Counted from the stretch's first letter, positions 46,161 to 58,579 are shown. The stretch is DNA of 64,000 nt from Tragulus kanchil (GCA_022376925.1 JAIOJX010000004.1:177597501-177661500), one strand, 5' to 3'. A program made the numbers and translations. Notes: a model not told the origin generated them from the sequence alone.

Positions 46161-48239
46161 CAAGGTCAGTCCTCTAAGTGCATTGCATTCAGTTGGGACT
46201 TACAAAATATCCATATAACCAATTCAACATGCAGTGTTTGCCTTATTCCCCAGAATCATAGGTCGATGGTGAACACTTTCTGGTTAAAGTAGGGCTCATT
46301 GCATCAATAGAATACATTGGGCCTTTAAAGTGCTGTTGTTTACATTAAAAACACAGGCCAGAAATACATTTTTAATACCACATACACTGTGCTAACTGTT
46401 CAGGCTGGTTTTCCAAGTTGGAGGAAGAACATCATGAAAAGGTCTAGAGGAACTTGGAACCTAGAAAGCTTGAGAAATTCTGTATAAGGAGCAGGAGAAG
46501 AAAACATTCCAGGGATGCTGTAGGACAGGGCAGCAATTGGGAACCAGGAAGCAGGAGAGGCAGGGGAGAGGAGTAAGGACCCAGAGACACCCCCTCCCCC
46601 GCCACCTTTTACATCTTTCTAGTCTCTATCAGGAAAAACTTATAAGAGATGACAGTAAATAGGGCCCAGAGGAGAGTACGTTCGGGTGAATGATACTGGG
46701 AAATTACTTGAAACATTAGTCCTAGCAGATCATGAGGATAAAATATTTTTAAGGCCCAATTGATAGCTTGTCCTATCCCTTGTAGAAAGGCTCTTGTTTC
46801 TCTTTCTCTGTGACTTCCAGGGTTGGATAGCATCAGTAGCACCTAAAAATACATGACTATTCGAATTTTTAAGAAATCAATACATTTTTTATCGTTCAGG
46901 CACACACGTGTATCACACGCAAGACCAGATGGCTAGAATTTGTCAGGGGCCCTAGCAGTAGAGCATGTGTGCTAGCTAAAGTGCATTTTCCTGTGACTAA
47001 AGGAAAAATCTGTATTAGAGGTACTAATCAATATCTTTCTCATAGCACTGAAATAGTATTCGCTTTGATTCCTTTTCTTTTCCCCTTTTTTCCCTTTTTC
47101 CACATATTTGCCTAGTGGCTCAAGGGTTCATATACTAGTTGGTCAACTGAGGCTAAAAGAAGTCAAGTGACTTGATGAGGTAGCAGTAGGGCCGGGACTG
47201 GAACCCGTGCCTTCCCATTCTTTCATATTTTTGGTCTACCTTCAAGGTCAGTCCTCTAAGTGCATTGCATTCAGTTGGGACTTACAAAATATCCATATAA
47301 CCAATTCAACATGCAGTGTTTGCCTTATTCCCCAGAATCATAGGTCGATGGTGAACACTTTCTGGTTAAAGTAGGGCTCATTGCATCAATAGAATACATT
47401 GGGCCTTTAAAGTGCTGTTGTTTACATTAAAAACACAGGCCAGAAATACATTTTTAATACCACATACACTGTGCTAACTGTTCAGGCTGGTTTTCCAAGT
47501 TGGAGGAAGAACATCATGAAAAGGTCTAGAGGAACTTGGAACCTAGAAAGCTTGAGAAATTCTGTATAAGGAGCAGGAGAAGAAAACATTCCAGGGATGC
47601 TGTAGGACAGGGCAGCAATTGGGAACCAGGAAGCAGGAGAGGCAGGGGAGAGGAGTAAGGACCCAGAGACACCCCCTCCCCCGCCACCTTTTACATCTTT
47701 CTAGTCTCTATCAGGAAAAACTTATAAGAGATGACAGTAAATAGGGCCCAGAGGAGAGTACGTTCGGGTGAATGATACTGGGAAATTACTTGAAACATTA
47801 GTCCTAGCAGATCATGAGGATAAAATATTTTTAAGGCCCAATTGATAGCTTGTCCTATCCCTTGTAGAAAGGCTCTTGTTTCTCTTTCTCTGTGACTTCC
47901 AGGGTTGGATAGCATCAGTAGCACCTAAAAATACATGACTATTCGAATTTTTAAGAAATCAATACATTTTTTATCGTTCAGGCACACACGTGTATCACAC
48001 GCAAGACCAGATGGCTAGAATTTGTCAGGGGCCCTAGCAGTAGAGCATGTGTGCTAGCTAAAGTGCATTTTCCTGTGACTAAAGGAAAAATCTGTATTAG
48101 AGGTACTAATCAATATCTTTCTCATAGCACTGAAATAGTATTCGCTTTGATTCCCTTTTCTTTTCCCCCCCCTTTTTTTTTTTCCCCTTTTTTCCACATA
48201 TTTGCCTAGTGGCTCAAGGGTTCATATACTAGTTGGTCA
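46064..48239. repeat. Tandem direct duplication 14 (offset 1082-1094 bp)
   Basis: 46064-47145 recurs as 47146-48239. Copy 2 has about 12 extra C/T bases in the pyrimidine tract near 48163-48190. Otherwise the copies are near identical. Confidence 0.95.
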
Positions 48240-48630
48240 GCACGCCTATGTACCTCATATTCATATCTTATTCAACTAGTACTCAGTTTCTTGTCAAAAC
48301 TTTCCTTGGCGTTCAATTAAGCAATCTGAGGATCGACTGCCAGACACTGAGCTTGCTGGGCGGGGTGATAAAGCAGTCACCAGACAGACTCCCTGCCTTC
48401 AGAGTGGTTGTTTGAGGGAAATAACCATCAAGTAAGGGTGTATACGAGTGAAGAGTATTTTCAAAGAAAACATATTACTCAGACACCACGTCCCAACCAA
48501 GTGGTTTGCTGGTTCCCACAATTCAATTCATACATTCAAACATTTTTTGTACTCTCAAAGTTAGAGCTGGGTGCTAGAAATACATACTTGGTTTTCAAGC
48601 TCGAGGAATTTTTAAGTCTAATGGTATTCT

Positions 48631-48907
48631 TTTTTTTTTTTAATTTTTGGCCTCTTTTATTGGTTTTTTATTTATTTTTTCTCATCCATCTTTATTCTTT
48701 GGCTTGTGTGGGCCTCCCATTGCAGTGGCCTGTCTCGCTGCAGAGCACTGGCTCTGGGGACATGTGCTCCATAACGCTGGCTCGTAATTGGACACACTGG
48801 TCCAGCTGCTCGACGGCACGTGGGATCTTCCTGGGCCAGGGATTGAACTGGTGCCCCTTGCACTGCAAGGCGGGCTCTTTACCCACTGGACCACCAGGGA
48901 AGCCTCC
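48631..48907 (-). mobile_element. CHR-derived SINE, subfamily A
   Basis: The tail ttggcctcttttattggttt, the body gtgtgggcctcccattgcag and the head ggaccaccagggaagcc are intact. ATGGTATTCT at 48621-48630 and 48908-48917 is a perfect target-site duplication. It is single-copy here, so it is a reliable reference member. Confidence 0.95.
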
Positions 48908-48929
48908 ATGGTATTCTTTTTTTAACTTT

Positions 48930-49560
48930 GTTGATTGCTATAGTTGGTGGTAATGCCTCCCTTTAGATTTCTGAGTTTTGCATCTGTTTCCTCTCTCTTT
49001 TCTCAGTCATTCCTAACTAAAGGTTTGTCAATTTGGTTGATCTTTTTAAACCACAAATTTTTGGTTCCGTTGGTTTCCTCTATTTTTCTATTTTCTACAC
49101 AATTGCTTTGCACTTTAGCTTTCATTCTTCCACTCACCTTGGGTTTAGTTTGCACTTCTTTTCCTAGCTTCTTAAGGTGAGCACTTTATAGCATGTATTT
49201 GAAATCTTTCTTGTTTTCATACAAGAATTTAAATCTATGAGTTTCCCTTTAAGCATTACTTTAGATATATTCCATAAATTTTAATGTATTCAGTTAAGGA
49301 TGCTTTCTAATTTCTCTATCATTTTTCCTTTGACCCATTGGCTATTTAGGAGTATGTCATTTAATTTCTACATATTTTTGAATTTCCTAAGTTCTCTTTT
49401 GTTGTTTTTCCAATTTAATTTCATTTCAGTCAAAGGATATACTTTGTTTCATGAGCTACTGTATGAGCTGTCCTAGAGAAGGCTCCCTTGTGTGCTTGAG
49501 AAGCAGATATTCTGCACTTGTTAGCTGGAGTGTATTGCTGAAGTCCTGACATCCTTTTTG
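48930..49560 (-). mobile_element. Old L1 ORF2 fragment
   Basis: The plus strand is antisense L1: ggtttgtcaatttggttgat, gatatattccataaatttta, tttcatttcagtcaaaggat and tgtgtgcttgagaagcagat. Part of it recurs at 50453-50690. Confidence 0.75.
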
Positions 49561-51583
49561 AGAGTGAGGTTGGTAATAATTCATGAGTAGATAAGTCAAA
49601 ACATTCCTTACTCTAAATCATTTAAGTAAGTATTATGAAACTGAATTAAAATAAAATTGAGAAATCTTCTTGTATTAGTTGTACCTTAGGAATACCAGAA
49701 ATGGCATCTAATTTATTTTCTAGTGTATTTGTCCTTTTTGTTGTAGTATCTTACTGTGGGGGTCACTGTTCATTCTCATGAAAACTCAGGCCTGACTTCA
49801 ACCAGGCCAGTCTTGCAGTTGAGCATTTCTGGGTTTCAGTGTCCTCCTCAGAAGTATGAGAACCTCCACAGCTTAGAGTCACTTATCTTAGTAGGAGATA
49901 GAGGTGGGGAGAAGAGATTTTTGAGAAGGCTTGTTTGCCTTTTGCTCTCCTCAAGCATGTAAACCTCACTGAGTTTCTAATACAGCACTTACTGTTTGGA
50001 CTAGCATGTAATTTCTAGCCAAGGAGCATTTCCGTTTTTCCCCAAATCAACAAGTTTATTTCGGAGTCTTTATAACAAACATTCTGAAAAACTGCAGTCA
50101 GATCCAGTGTCTTCCGATTAGGCTTAAAGTTTCATATCCAGATTTAAAGAACTAAGGAAAAGATTGATCAGGTGTCTTAAAGAGCTGAGTGAATGGACTG
50201 TTCCTGCAGTCAGCATCTTCCCTGAAGAGGTCTTTGTCCATCCTCCTCGGAGCATGCTCAGGGGGCGGGGCCCTGCTCTTGCCAACCATTCTTCCAGAGC
50301 CCTTGCTCTCCTCTTCCTCCTCCCTCACCACTCACATTCCCCTCCCTATTCTAGAAGCCTTGGGAATCAGGGATGGGTGAATTTGATTAAGGCAGGGCAG
50401 CCTGCTGAGCTGCACATCTGGTTTTCCAGTTAAGTCCAGAACTTGTGACCAGTAATTTCTCTATCATTTTCCTTTGAATGGGGTTTTCATTTAATTTCTA
50501 CATATTTTGAATTTCCTAAGTTCTCTTTTGTTGTTTTTCCAATTTAATTTCATTTCAGTCAAAGGATATACTTTGTTTCATGAGCTACTGTATGAGCTGT
50601 CCTAGAGAAGGCTCCCTTGTGTGCTTGAGAAGCAGATATTCTGCACTTGTTAGCTGGAGTGTATTGCTGAAGTCCTGACATCCTTTTTGAGAGTGAGGTT
50701 GGTAATAATTCATGAGTAGATAAGTCAAAACATTCCTTACTCTAAATCATTTAAGTAAGTATTATGAAACTGAATTAAAATAAAATTGAGAAATCTTCTT
50801 GTATTAGTTGTACCTTAGGAATACCAGAAATGGCATCTAATTTATTTTCTAGTGTATTTGTCCTTTTTGTTGTAGTATCTTACTGTGGGGGTCACTGTTC
50901 ATTCTCATGAAAACTCAGGCCTGACTTCAACCAGGCCAGTCTTGCAGTTGAGCATTTCTGGGTTTCAGTGTCCTCCTCAGAAGTATGAGAACCTCCACAG
51001 CTTAGAGTCACTTATCTTAGTAGGAGATAGAGGTGGGGAGAAGAGATTTTTGAGAAGGCTTGTTTGCCTTTTGCTCTCCTCAAGCATGTAAACCTCACTG
51101 AGTTTCTAATACAGCACTTACTGTTTGGACTAGCATGTAATTTCTAGCCAAGGAGCATTTCCGTTTTTCCCCAAATCAACAAGTTTATTTCGGAGTCTTT
51201 ATAACAAACATTCTGAAAAACTGCAGTCAGATCCAGTGTCTTCCGATTAGGCTTAAAGTTTCATATCCAGATTTAAAGAACTAAGGAAAAGATTGATCAG
51301 GTGTCTTAAAGAGCTGAGTGAATGGACTGTTCCTGCAGTCAGCATCTTCCCTGAAGAGGTCTTTGTCCATCCTCCTCGGAGCATGCTCAGGGGGCGGGGC
51401 CCTGCTCTTGCCAACCATTCTTCCAGAGCCCTTGCTCTCCTCTTCCTCCTCCCTCACCACTCACATTCCCCTCCCTATTCTAGAAGCCTTGGGAATCAGG
51501 GATGGGTGAATTTGATTAAGGCAGGGCAGCCTGCTGAGCTGCACATCTGGTTTTCCAGTTAAGTCCAGAACTTGTGACCAGTA
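49308..51583. repeat. Tandem direct duplication 15 (offset 1129-1145 bp)
   Basis: 49308-50452 recurs as 50453-51583. The first 60 bp of copy 2 have lost about 15 bp and changed bases relative to copy 1; beyond that the copies match to the base over long runs. Confidence 0.95.
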
Positions 51584-51812
51584 GAAGTCACAGAGCCAGA
51601 CTCGAGAACACACCAATTCTTTTGGAGTTTTCTTTCCAGACCCGGTTGACCTGACTGATGTGTTCAGTCCTTGGGCACCAACCCTGAATCCCGTCAGCAT
51701 ACCTCCATGGTCACAAGACAGAAGCAAGTCAGGTTCCTCCCCTTGGTCTGATTTCCTGAGAAGCTAGTTATTCAGACGTCACTTGACCACCATTGTTTGA
51801 AACAGATGGGAA

Positions 51813-52130
51813 TTTTTTTTTTTTTTAATTTACGTATCTTTTGTGGGGGGTGGGGAGGGAGGGGAATGGGCGGGCCACTTCTATTGGTCTTTCATTTCTC
51901 TGTTTTCATTCGTCTCCGTTCTTTGGCTCCTGTGGGCCTCCCATCGCGGTGGCATCTGTCGTTGCAGAGCACTGGCTCTGGGTGCATGCGCTCCAGAGCT
52001 CCGGCTCGGTGATTGGACACATCAGTCCAGCCGCTCCGCGGCACGTGGGATCTTCCCAGGCCCGGGCTCGAACCAGGGCCCCTTGCACTTCAAGGCAGTG
52101 TCCTTACCCACTGGACCACCAGGGAAGCCC
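51813..52130 (-). mobile_element. CHR-derived SINE, subfamily B
   Basis: The G-rich tail block (51845-51874), gggccacttctattggtctt, tcctgtgggcctcccatcgc and a head ending accagggaagccc are present. CAGATGGGAA flanks it on both sides. The second copy is 52930-53247. Confidence 0.9.
51845..51874 (+). other. G-quadruplex motif inside SINE subfamily B
   Basis: Runs of G in the order six, four, three, four, three and three, separated by 1-3 bases, meet the usual four-run G-quadruplex pattern. The copy at 52962-52991 is part of duplication 16. Confidence 0.75.
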
Positions 52131-52929
52131 AGATGGGAAATTTGATTATTTTCCTGGGGAATGGGGAATCTCGGGTTCCCCACTTTATGGTTTGTTTCTT
52201 TTCTTTCAGTCCTTTTCTTGCAGGCAGCTCAGTTGATTTAACCATGCCTCAGCTTTAAATACATCCGTTGATCTATATATAGGCTGCTTGCACAGACCCA
52301 TTTAGAAACAGATGATATATTAAATTTGTGGAATCCAATAATAGTGAAAGTATAAAGACTCGTGCTTATACACAAATAGGTATTATTGTTCAGTTTTTAT
52401 TGACTTGGGGACTGAAGAGGAAATCCAAATGGTGGTGTACAGTAACATATATTTCATTTCACTTTTGAAAATCTCCTTAATTTAGCACTATGTCTGAAAA
52501 TAATGAACCTAGTGTTAGATATTTCTTCATGAAGGTGGATGTGTATTAACTTATGCTTGGGTACCTTTTGCAGTGAATACATAATATATGGCCTTTAAGG
52601 TGTTGAAATTGCTAAATGATTTATTCTAAAATAAACAATCCCAAGGCCTGCTGAGCTGCACATCTGGTTTTCCAGTTAAGTCCAGAACTTGTGACCAGTA
52701 GAAGTCACAGAGCCAGACTCGAGAACACACCAATTCTTTTGGAGTTTTCTTTCCAGACCCGGTTGACCTGACTGATGTGTTCAGTCCTTGGGCACCAACC
52801 CTGAATCCCGTCAGCATACCTCCATGGTCACAAGACAGAAGCAAGTCAGGTTCCTCCCCTTGGTCTGATTTCCTGAGAAGCTAGTTATTCAGACGTCACT
52901 TGACCACCATTGTTTGAAACAGATGGGAA

Positions 52930-53247
52930 TTTTTTTTTTTTTTAATTTACGTATCTTTTGTGGGGGGTGGGGAGGGGGGGGAATGGGCGGGCCACTTCTA
53001 TTGGTCTTTCATTTCTCTGTTTTCATTCGTCTCCGTTCTTTGGCTCCTGTGGGCCTCCCATCGCGGTGGCATCTGTCGTTGCAGAGCACTGGCTCTGGGT
53101 GCATGCGCTCCAGAGCTCCGGCTCGGTGATTGGACACATCAGTCCAGCCGCTCCGCGGCACGTGGGATCTTCCCAGGCCCGGGCTCGAACCAGGGCCCCT
53201 TGCACTTCAAGGCAGTGTCCTTACCCACTGGACCACCAGGGAAGCCC
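52930..53247 (-). mobile_element. CHR-derived SINE B, second copy from duplication 16
   Basis: Identical to 51813-52130 except for the G tract. Not an independent insertion. Confidence 0.85.
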
Positions 53248-53797
53248 AGATGGGAAATTTGATTATTTTCCTGGGGAATGGGGAATCTCGGGTTCCCCAC
53301 TTTATGGTTTGTTTCTTTTCTTTCAGTCCTTTTCTTGCAGGCAGCTCAGTTGATTTAACCATGCCTCAGCTTTAAATACATCCGTTGATCTATATATAGG
53401 CTGCTTGCACAGACCCATTTAGAAACAGATGATATATTAAATTTGTGGAATCCAATAATAGTGAAAGTATAAAGACTCGTGCTTATACACAAATAGGTAT
53501 TATTGTTCAGTTTTTATTGACTTGGGGACTGAAGAGGAAATCCAAATGGTGGTGTACAGTAACATATATTTCATTTCACTTTTGAAAATCTCCTTAATTT
53601 AGCACTATGTCTGAAAATAATGAACCTAGTGTTAGATATTTCTTCATGAAGGTGGATGTGTATTAACTTATGCTTGGGTACCTTTTGCAGTGAATACATA
53701 ATATATGGCCTTTAAGGTGTTGAAATTGCTAAATGATTTATTCTAAAATAAACAATCCCAAGGCCTAGAAAGATAAAGCCATTTTATTTATTTATTT

Positions 53798-54107
53798 AGA
53801 GGTTTTTTGGGGGGATGCGGTCGGGTTGGGGAGGGAGGGGAGCGGGCGGGCCACTTCTATTGGTCTTTCATTTCTCTGTTTTTCATCCATCTTTGTTCTT
53901 TGGCTCCTGCGGGCCTCCCATTGCGGTGGCGTCTGTTGCAGAGTGCCGGCTCTGGGCGCATGTGCTCCAGAGCTCTGGCTCAGTAGTTGGACACATCAGT
54001 CCAGCCGCTCCGTGGCACGTGGGATCTTCCCAGGCCAGGGATCGAACTGGCGCCCCTTGCACTGCAAGGCGGTGTCCTTACCCACTGGACCACCAGGGGA
54101 AGCCCCA
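53798..54107 (-). mobile_element. CHR-derived SINE, subfamily B
   Basis: The G-rich block at 53823-53850, gggccacttctattggtctt and a head ending accaggggaagcccc are complete. CATTTTATTTA lies before and after. This copy is not within a duplication, so it confirms subfamily B as real. Confidence 0.9.
53823..53850 (+). other. G-quadruplex motif inside SINE subfamily B
   Basis: GGGGAGGGAGGGG followed by AGCGGGCGGG gives five G runs with loops of 1-3 bases on the plus strand, which is the host-gene sense strand. Confidence 0.8.
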
Positions 54108-54990
54108 GGCATTTTATTTAGAATGCTTAAAATTAAGAGGAATTAAGATAGACTAAGGAAAAGGGAAATTCATATAAACGTCATTTCTTTTGGGTAGATG
54201 TCTCAGAAGGAGGATTGTTATATACATACACAGCCAAACAGATACGTTATACCATAATTCTGAATTTATTGCTTAGGTCTTTTATTTTCCTCCTTATAAG
54301 CATTGCTAGGGTTAGCAGGGGTTATGTAATGTATGATATAATACATACCTACAATCACGTTTTAGCAATATCCAGGATATACTGATACAGGGTTAATTCT
54401 ATTATATGAATGGGCAGCTTGGTCAAATTTCAGATAAGGCTAGAGTTTGGCATTAACTGCTGAGAGGCACAAGATGGAATTTTCAGATAACTGAACCTTA
54501 ATTTCATTTAGTTTGAGATGGAAAAGTTTTATAGTTGAACCTTCCTTTTTGAACTAGACCTGTTAAAAAAACAAAACTAAACTCCATAAAATGCTTGAAT
54601 CATAGACTTAATTGTTTAGTTTCATGAAGCAAGAAGTTTTCCAGTCAAGAGGTTTGCATAATGGATTCCTTATGGCCCTATCTGTATATGGATTTTTGGA
54701 AAGGTGCTAATTGATATTGCAGAATTATTCTTGGATAGTAGATTTTTCATTAGTTAACTGTGTTTTTTGAAGTCTGTGTTCAGACTTTTTATTGAATTGT
54801 ATTAGGTTTCTCTGTTCTCTGAAATCAAATCAGTTTGTTACATTTAATCATTTTCCAATAGCTCATCTTCCACTAAGCCTTAGAAGCACTGTAAAAGGTG
54901 ACAGGTATATCCCCCTTTCCTCTCTAACTTTATCCTGCCTGGCCCTCCTCTTTCTTGCAGGAAGGCAGATGGCACAGTATTAAGTATTTA
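54108..54990. other. Intronic sequence without a recognised feature
   Basis: AT-rich single-copy sequence. The frame 54792-54983 is unsupported. Confidence 0.5.
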
Positions 54991-54999
54991 CCTTCACTA

Positions 55000-55200
55000 T
55001 AGTCACAGAGACCTGGTGTGAATTCTGCACTTTTGAGCCATCTGACCTAAGGCAAATGTTTAAAGGTTTGATCATTGGTTTTCTCATCTGTAAAAATAGA
55101 GATAATAACTGTACTGTCCCCACAGGACTTTTTTTAAAAAAGTATAAAACACATCAGTCAGTTAACATAGGGTTGAGAAATCGCAACACTCAATGACTCC
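55000..55200 (+). mobile_element. MIR SINE
   Basis: gagacctggtgtgaattctg, catctgacctaaggcaaatg and ttctcatctgtaaaaataga follow MIR order. Confidence 0.7.
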
Positions 55201-55444
55201 TCTTATAAGTTTGTTACTACCATTACTGCTGATCTATAACTTATTCTGAAATTAAGTTCTTAATTTAAATTCACTTTATTGAAGCTGGTCGCTCAGACTT
55301 GTTTGACTCTAGCCTGATCCATCCATGTCCCTCAGCCCCTTTTGTCTGTCTTGGCACAGAGAGAACCCAGACGATCACATTCCAGGCCTGTTAGCTCAGC
55401 AGCAGTGGCTTCCAGGAGACCCTGGAGAAACAGAGAAGTGGGAG

Positions 55445-55675
55445 CCCGGGTTCTGGAATCAGAATGCTTGGGTTTAGAATCGGCTGTACCTCTTATTAGT
55501 GGATAATCTTAGCTAAATTGCTTTATCTCCAGGCCTCATTTTCCTTACCTGTAAAGTAGGATAGTAATACCTCTTCTCTCCATTGCAGAGTTAGGAAGAT
55601 TAAATGAGTTAAAACATGAAAAAGGTGCAGGTCAGTGTCTGGCACAGAGCACGTGTTCTATCAATATTAGCATTA
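55445..55675 (+). mobile_element. MIR SINE
   Basis: gttctggaatcagaatgctt, cattttccttacctgtaaag, gttaggaagattaaatgagt and tcagtgtctggcacagagca are a nearly full MIR. Its 3' half recurs at 56653-56790. Confidence 0.85.
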
Positions 55676-55804
55676 ATGTGGCTCTTAGCACTTTCAGCTT
55701 TTATTCTGCAAGGATTTCTTTAATTTTAACAGTGTTAATTTGTAAATAGTAGTAATAATGCCTTCCTGACTAGATTTTTCTGACTATATGTATCATCATT
55801 TAGA

Positions 55805-56100
55805 GATGCAGTTCAGCTTACGAAACAGTTGTTAAATGCCTATTGTGTGTTAAGGGCTGTTGGTTGGGAGGGCATCATAGATTAGTAAAACATGTTCCCT
55901 GTCCTCTAGGAGTTTATGTTTATGCAGGGGGTGAGTATTATACAGATACGCAGAAGATCACTATACTTTTTATAACAGATGAAAGGCAGTACATAGGAGA
56001 CCTGGAGTAACTCTCAGTTACGCCAGGAGTGAGTTGGGAAGGTCAGGTGAAGAGTGAAGAGGCAGGCGTTTCCAGGGGAAGTGAGTTGTGAGTAACTGGA
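55805..56100. repeat. Possible ancient mammalian repeat, family unresolved
   Basis: aatgcctattgtgtgttaag, atgttccctgtcctctagga and gaagagtgaagaggcaggcg have the style of an old repeat also seen at 7480 and 59560. The second copy is at about 56919-57214. Confidence 0.35.
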
Positions 56101-56305
56101 CAGTCTTGATTGGGGTGACTGGAGGGCGATTGAGACAGCGCTCTCACTACTGCACAGCAGAGTAAACCGGATAAAATCGGAGTGCAAGGAGGTGTTAGAG
56201 CTGAAGTTGGCTTAAAAATTTTAGTATTAGTACTTGGGTGGAGGATGGTGATGCTATTAAAGAGAGAAAAGATGGGAAGTCGATGAGATATTGGGGGTGA
56301 GGAGA

Positions 56306-56432
56306 GACGGCTCAGCAGGTGAAGAATCCACCTGTAGTGCAGGAGATACAGGAGATGTGGGTTTAATCTCCGAGGAGCCTGATGGACTACAGTCTGTGAG
56401 GCTGCAAAGAGGCAGACACAACTGAGCGATTA
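56306..56432 (+). mobile_element. Bov-tA SINE with internal deletion
   Basis: The head (ggtgaagaatccacctgtag, tgtgggtttaatctccgagg) joins directly to the 3' part (agcctgatggactacagtct, ggcagacacaactgagcgat). The central ~80 bp are missing. The copy at 57420-57546 is due to duplication 17. Confidence 0.8.
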
Positions 56433-57764
56433 GGCAGAAGCAGGAGATTTTGGACCTGCTGAATTTGACAGAGAGTCAGGAGACCGGTTACTGTTTTGCC
56501 ATTTTGGGAGACCTTCTTACAAACTGCATTTTGTGTGGGAAAGGCAGACATTAGGATAACGTGACTGCTAATAGAGACAGGTTGCCTTCTCATAATTGAA
56601 GATATCACAAAAGGGAAAGAAGGGAACTTCCCTTGACCCATGAGGCCCTCCTTTTTCCTTACCTGTAAAGTAGGATAGTAATACCTCTTCTCTCCATTGC
56701 AGAGTTAGGAAGATTAAATGAGTTAAAACATGAAAAAGGTGCAGGTCAGTGTCTGGCACAGAGCACGTGTTCTATCAATATTAGCATTAATGTGGCTCTT
56801 AGCACTTTCAGCTTTTATTCTGCAAGGATTTCTTTAATTTTAACAGTGTTAATTTGTAAATAGTAGTAATAATGCCTTCCTGACTAGATTTTTCTGACTA
56901 TATGTATCATCATTTAGAGATGCAGTTCAGCTTACGAAACAGTTGTTAAATGCCTATTGTGTGTTAAGGGCTGTTGGTTGGGAGGGCATCATAGATTAGT
57001 AAAACATGTTCCCTGTCCTCTAGGAGTTTATGTTTATGCAGGGGGTGAGTATTATACAGATACGCAGAAGATCACTATACTTTTTATAACAGATGAAAGG
57101 CAGTACATAGGAGACCTGGAGTAACTCTCAGTTACGCCAGGAGTGAGTTGGGAAGGTCAGGTGAAGAGTGAAGAGGCAGGCGTTTCCAGGGGAAGTGAGT
57201 TGTGAGTAACTGGACAGTCTTGATTGGGGTGACTGGAGGGCGATTGAGACAGCGCTCTCACTACTGCACAGCAGAGTAAACCGGATAAAATCGGAGTGCA
57301 AGGAGGTGTTAGAGCTGAAGTTGGCTTAAAAATTTTAGTATTAGTACTTGGGTGGAGGATGGTGATGCTATTAAAGAGAGAAAAGATGGGAAGTCGATGA
57401 GATATTGGGGGTGAGGAGAGACGGCTCAGCAGGTGAAGAATCCACCTGTAGTGCAGGAGATACAGGAGATGTGGGTTTAATCTCCGAGGAGCCTGATGGA
57501 CTACAGTCTGTGAGGCTGCAAAGAGGCAGACACAACTGAGCGATTAGGCAGAAGCAGGAGATTTTGGACCTGCTGAATTTGACAGAGAGTCAGGAGACCG
57601 GTTACTGTTTTGCCATTTTGGGAGACCTTCTTACAAACTGCATTTTGTGTGGGAAAGGCAGACATTAGGATAACGTGACTGCTAATAGAGACAGGTTGCC
57701 TTCTCATAATTGAAGATATCACAAAAGGGAAAGAAGGGAACTTCCCTTGACCCATGAGGCCCTC

Positions 57765-58579
57765 TTAACCTTCCTTTTCTGAACATGTTCTCACTCAGCC
57801 TCTGAACGGAGGCCTTTGTCATTCTGCATGGTGTGCAGTGGTAATATCCTTTAGGTTTCATTCACAGTTGAAATAAAGATAATTGACTTTTCACTTAAAA
57901 AAATTCCTATCAACTTGTTACCTCAAGTGGTGTTGCCAGAGTGGAAATAGGAGAGACCCCTCACCTGGATCTCCTAGCCTGGATATGCTTTGAATCACCT
58001 AGCGTTGTTGTTTCATGTCAGTAGAGGAAGACTAGCCGAAGGAAGAGGAAGAGGCTGTCTTCATGGTAAAATAGTTTCTGGTCTAAGGAACTGCATTGCT
58101 TGGTGAAAATAAGTGTAATTTTTAGATAGAAAAGAAAAGGTTTTACGAACTGATCTGCCGTTCACTATGCTTGATTAATGGTGGTCTGCCGCTCGCCAGA
58201 CTTACTGGTGGTAAACATTTACCACCAGGACGAAGGCATAGAACAGTTTGAATGCCTTCTGCCTTCTGCAGGGCAGTAGTCCTCAGTATGTTTTCTCTGG
58301 GTTGGTGTTTTTTCAGTCCTGAAGGAGGACGCAGTGTTGTCAGAGGTTTTGAGCAGGAGGCAAGGCCCTGGCACTTTGTGGATTGTTATCGCCCTGCAAG
58401 ACCCTTCGCAACTTCCTCTCGCCGCCCACAGCAGAATACGGAAGCCCTGCTGTATCAGGCCACTTCTGCAATTACAGCCACAATTACTGGGCGCCCTTCT
58501 TTCACACTACACCCTTCTGTGTCGAGGCTTTCTTTGCATTTGAAAATGTGTCTTTTGTGGTGGGATGCCCGACTGAGCC
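57765..58579. other. Single-copy intron flank upstream of the exon
   Basis: No repeat recognised. Frames extending across it (58252-58623, 58383-58880) include the exon by read-through only; they lack a supported start. Confidence 0.5.

Larger units (their letters stand above)
51530..53766. repeat. Tandem direct duplication 16 (offset 1117 bp)
   Basis: 51530-52648 recurs as 52647-53766, overlapping duplication 15 by about 50 bp. The only differences noticed are in the G tract of the SINE. The 131-codon frames at 51841-52236 and 52958-53353 are SINE translations. Confidence 0.95.
55539..57764. repeat. Tandem direct duplication 17 (offset 1114 bp)
   Basis: 55539-56650 recurs as 56653-57764. 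It begins inside a MIR, so the second copy has only half of that MIR. No duplication was found after this one. Confidence 0.95.

Noticed and set aside
50260..50285. GC box (ggggcggggcc) as an alternative promoter
   Set aside because: A single Sp1-like motif without a CpG-rich island, TATA or initiator context, and repeated at 51390 by duplication 15.
1..57764. A programmed biological tandem-duplication system with ~1.1 kb units
   Set aside because: Attractive as a novel system, but no enzyme, common motif or shared breakpoint sequence was found. The error build-up at junctions points to assembly. Kept as a finding with the artefact reading preferred.
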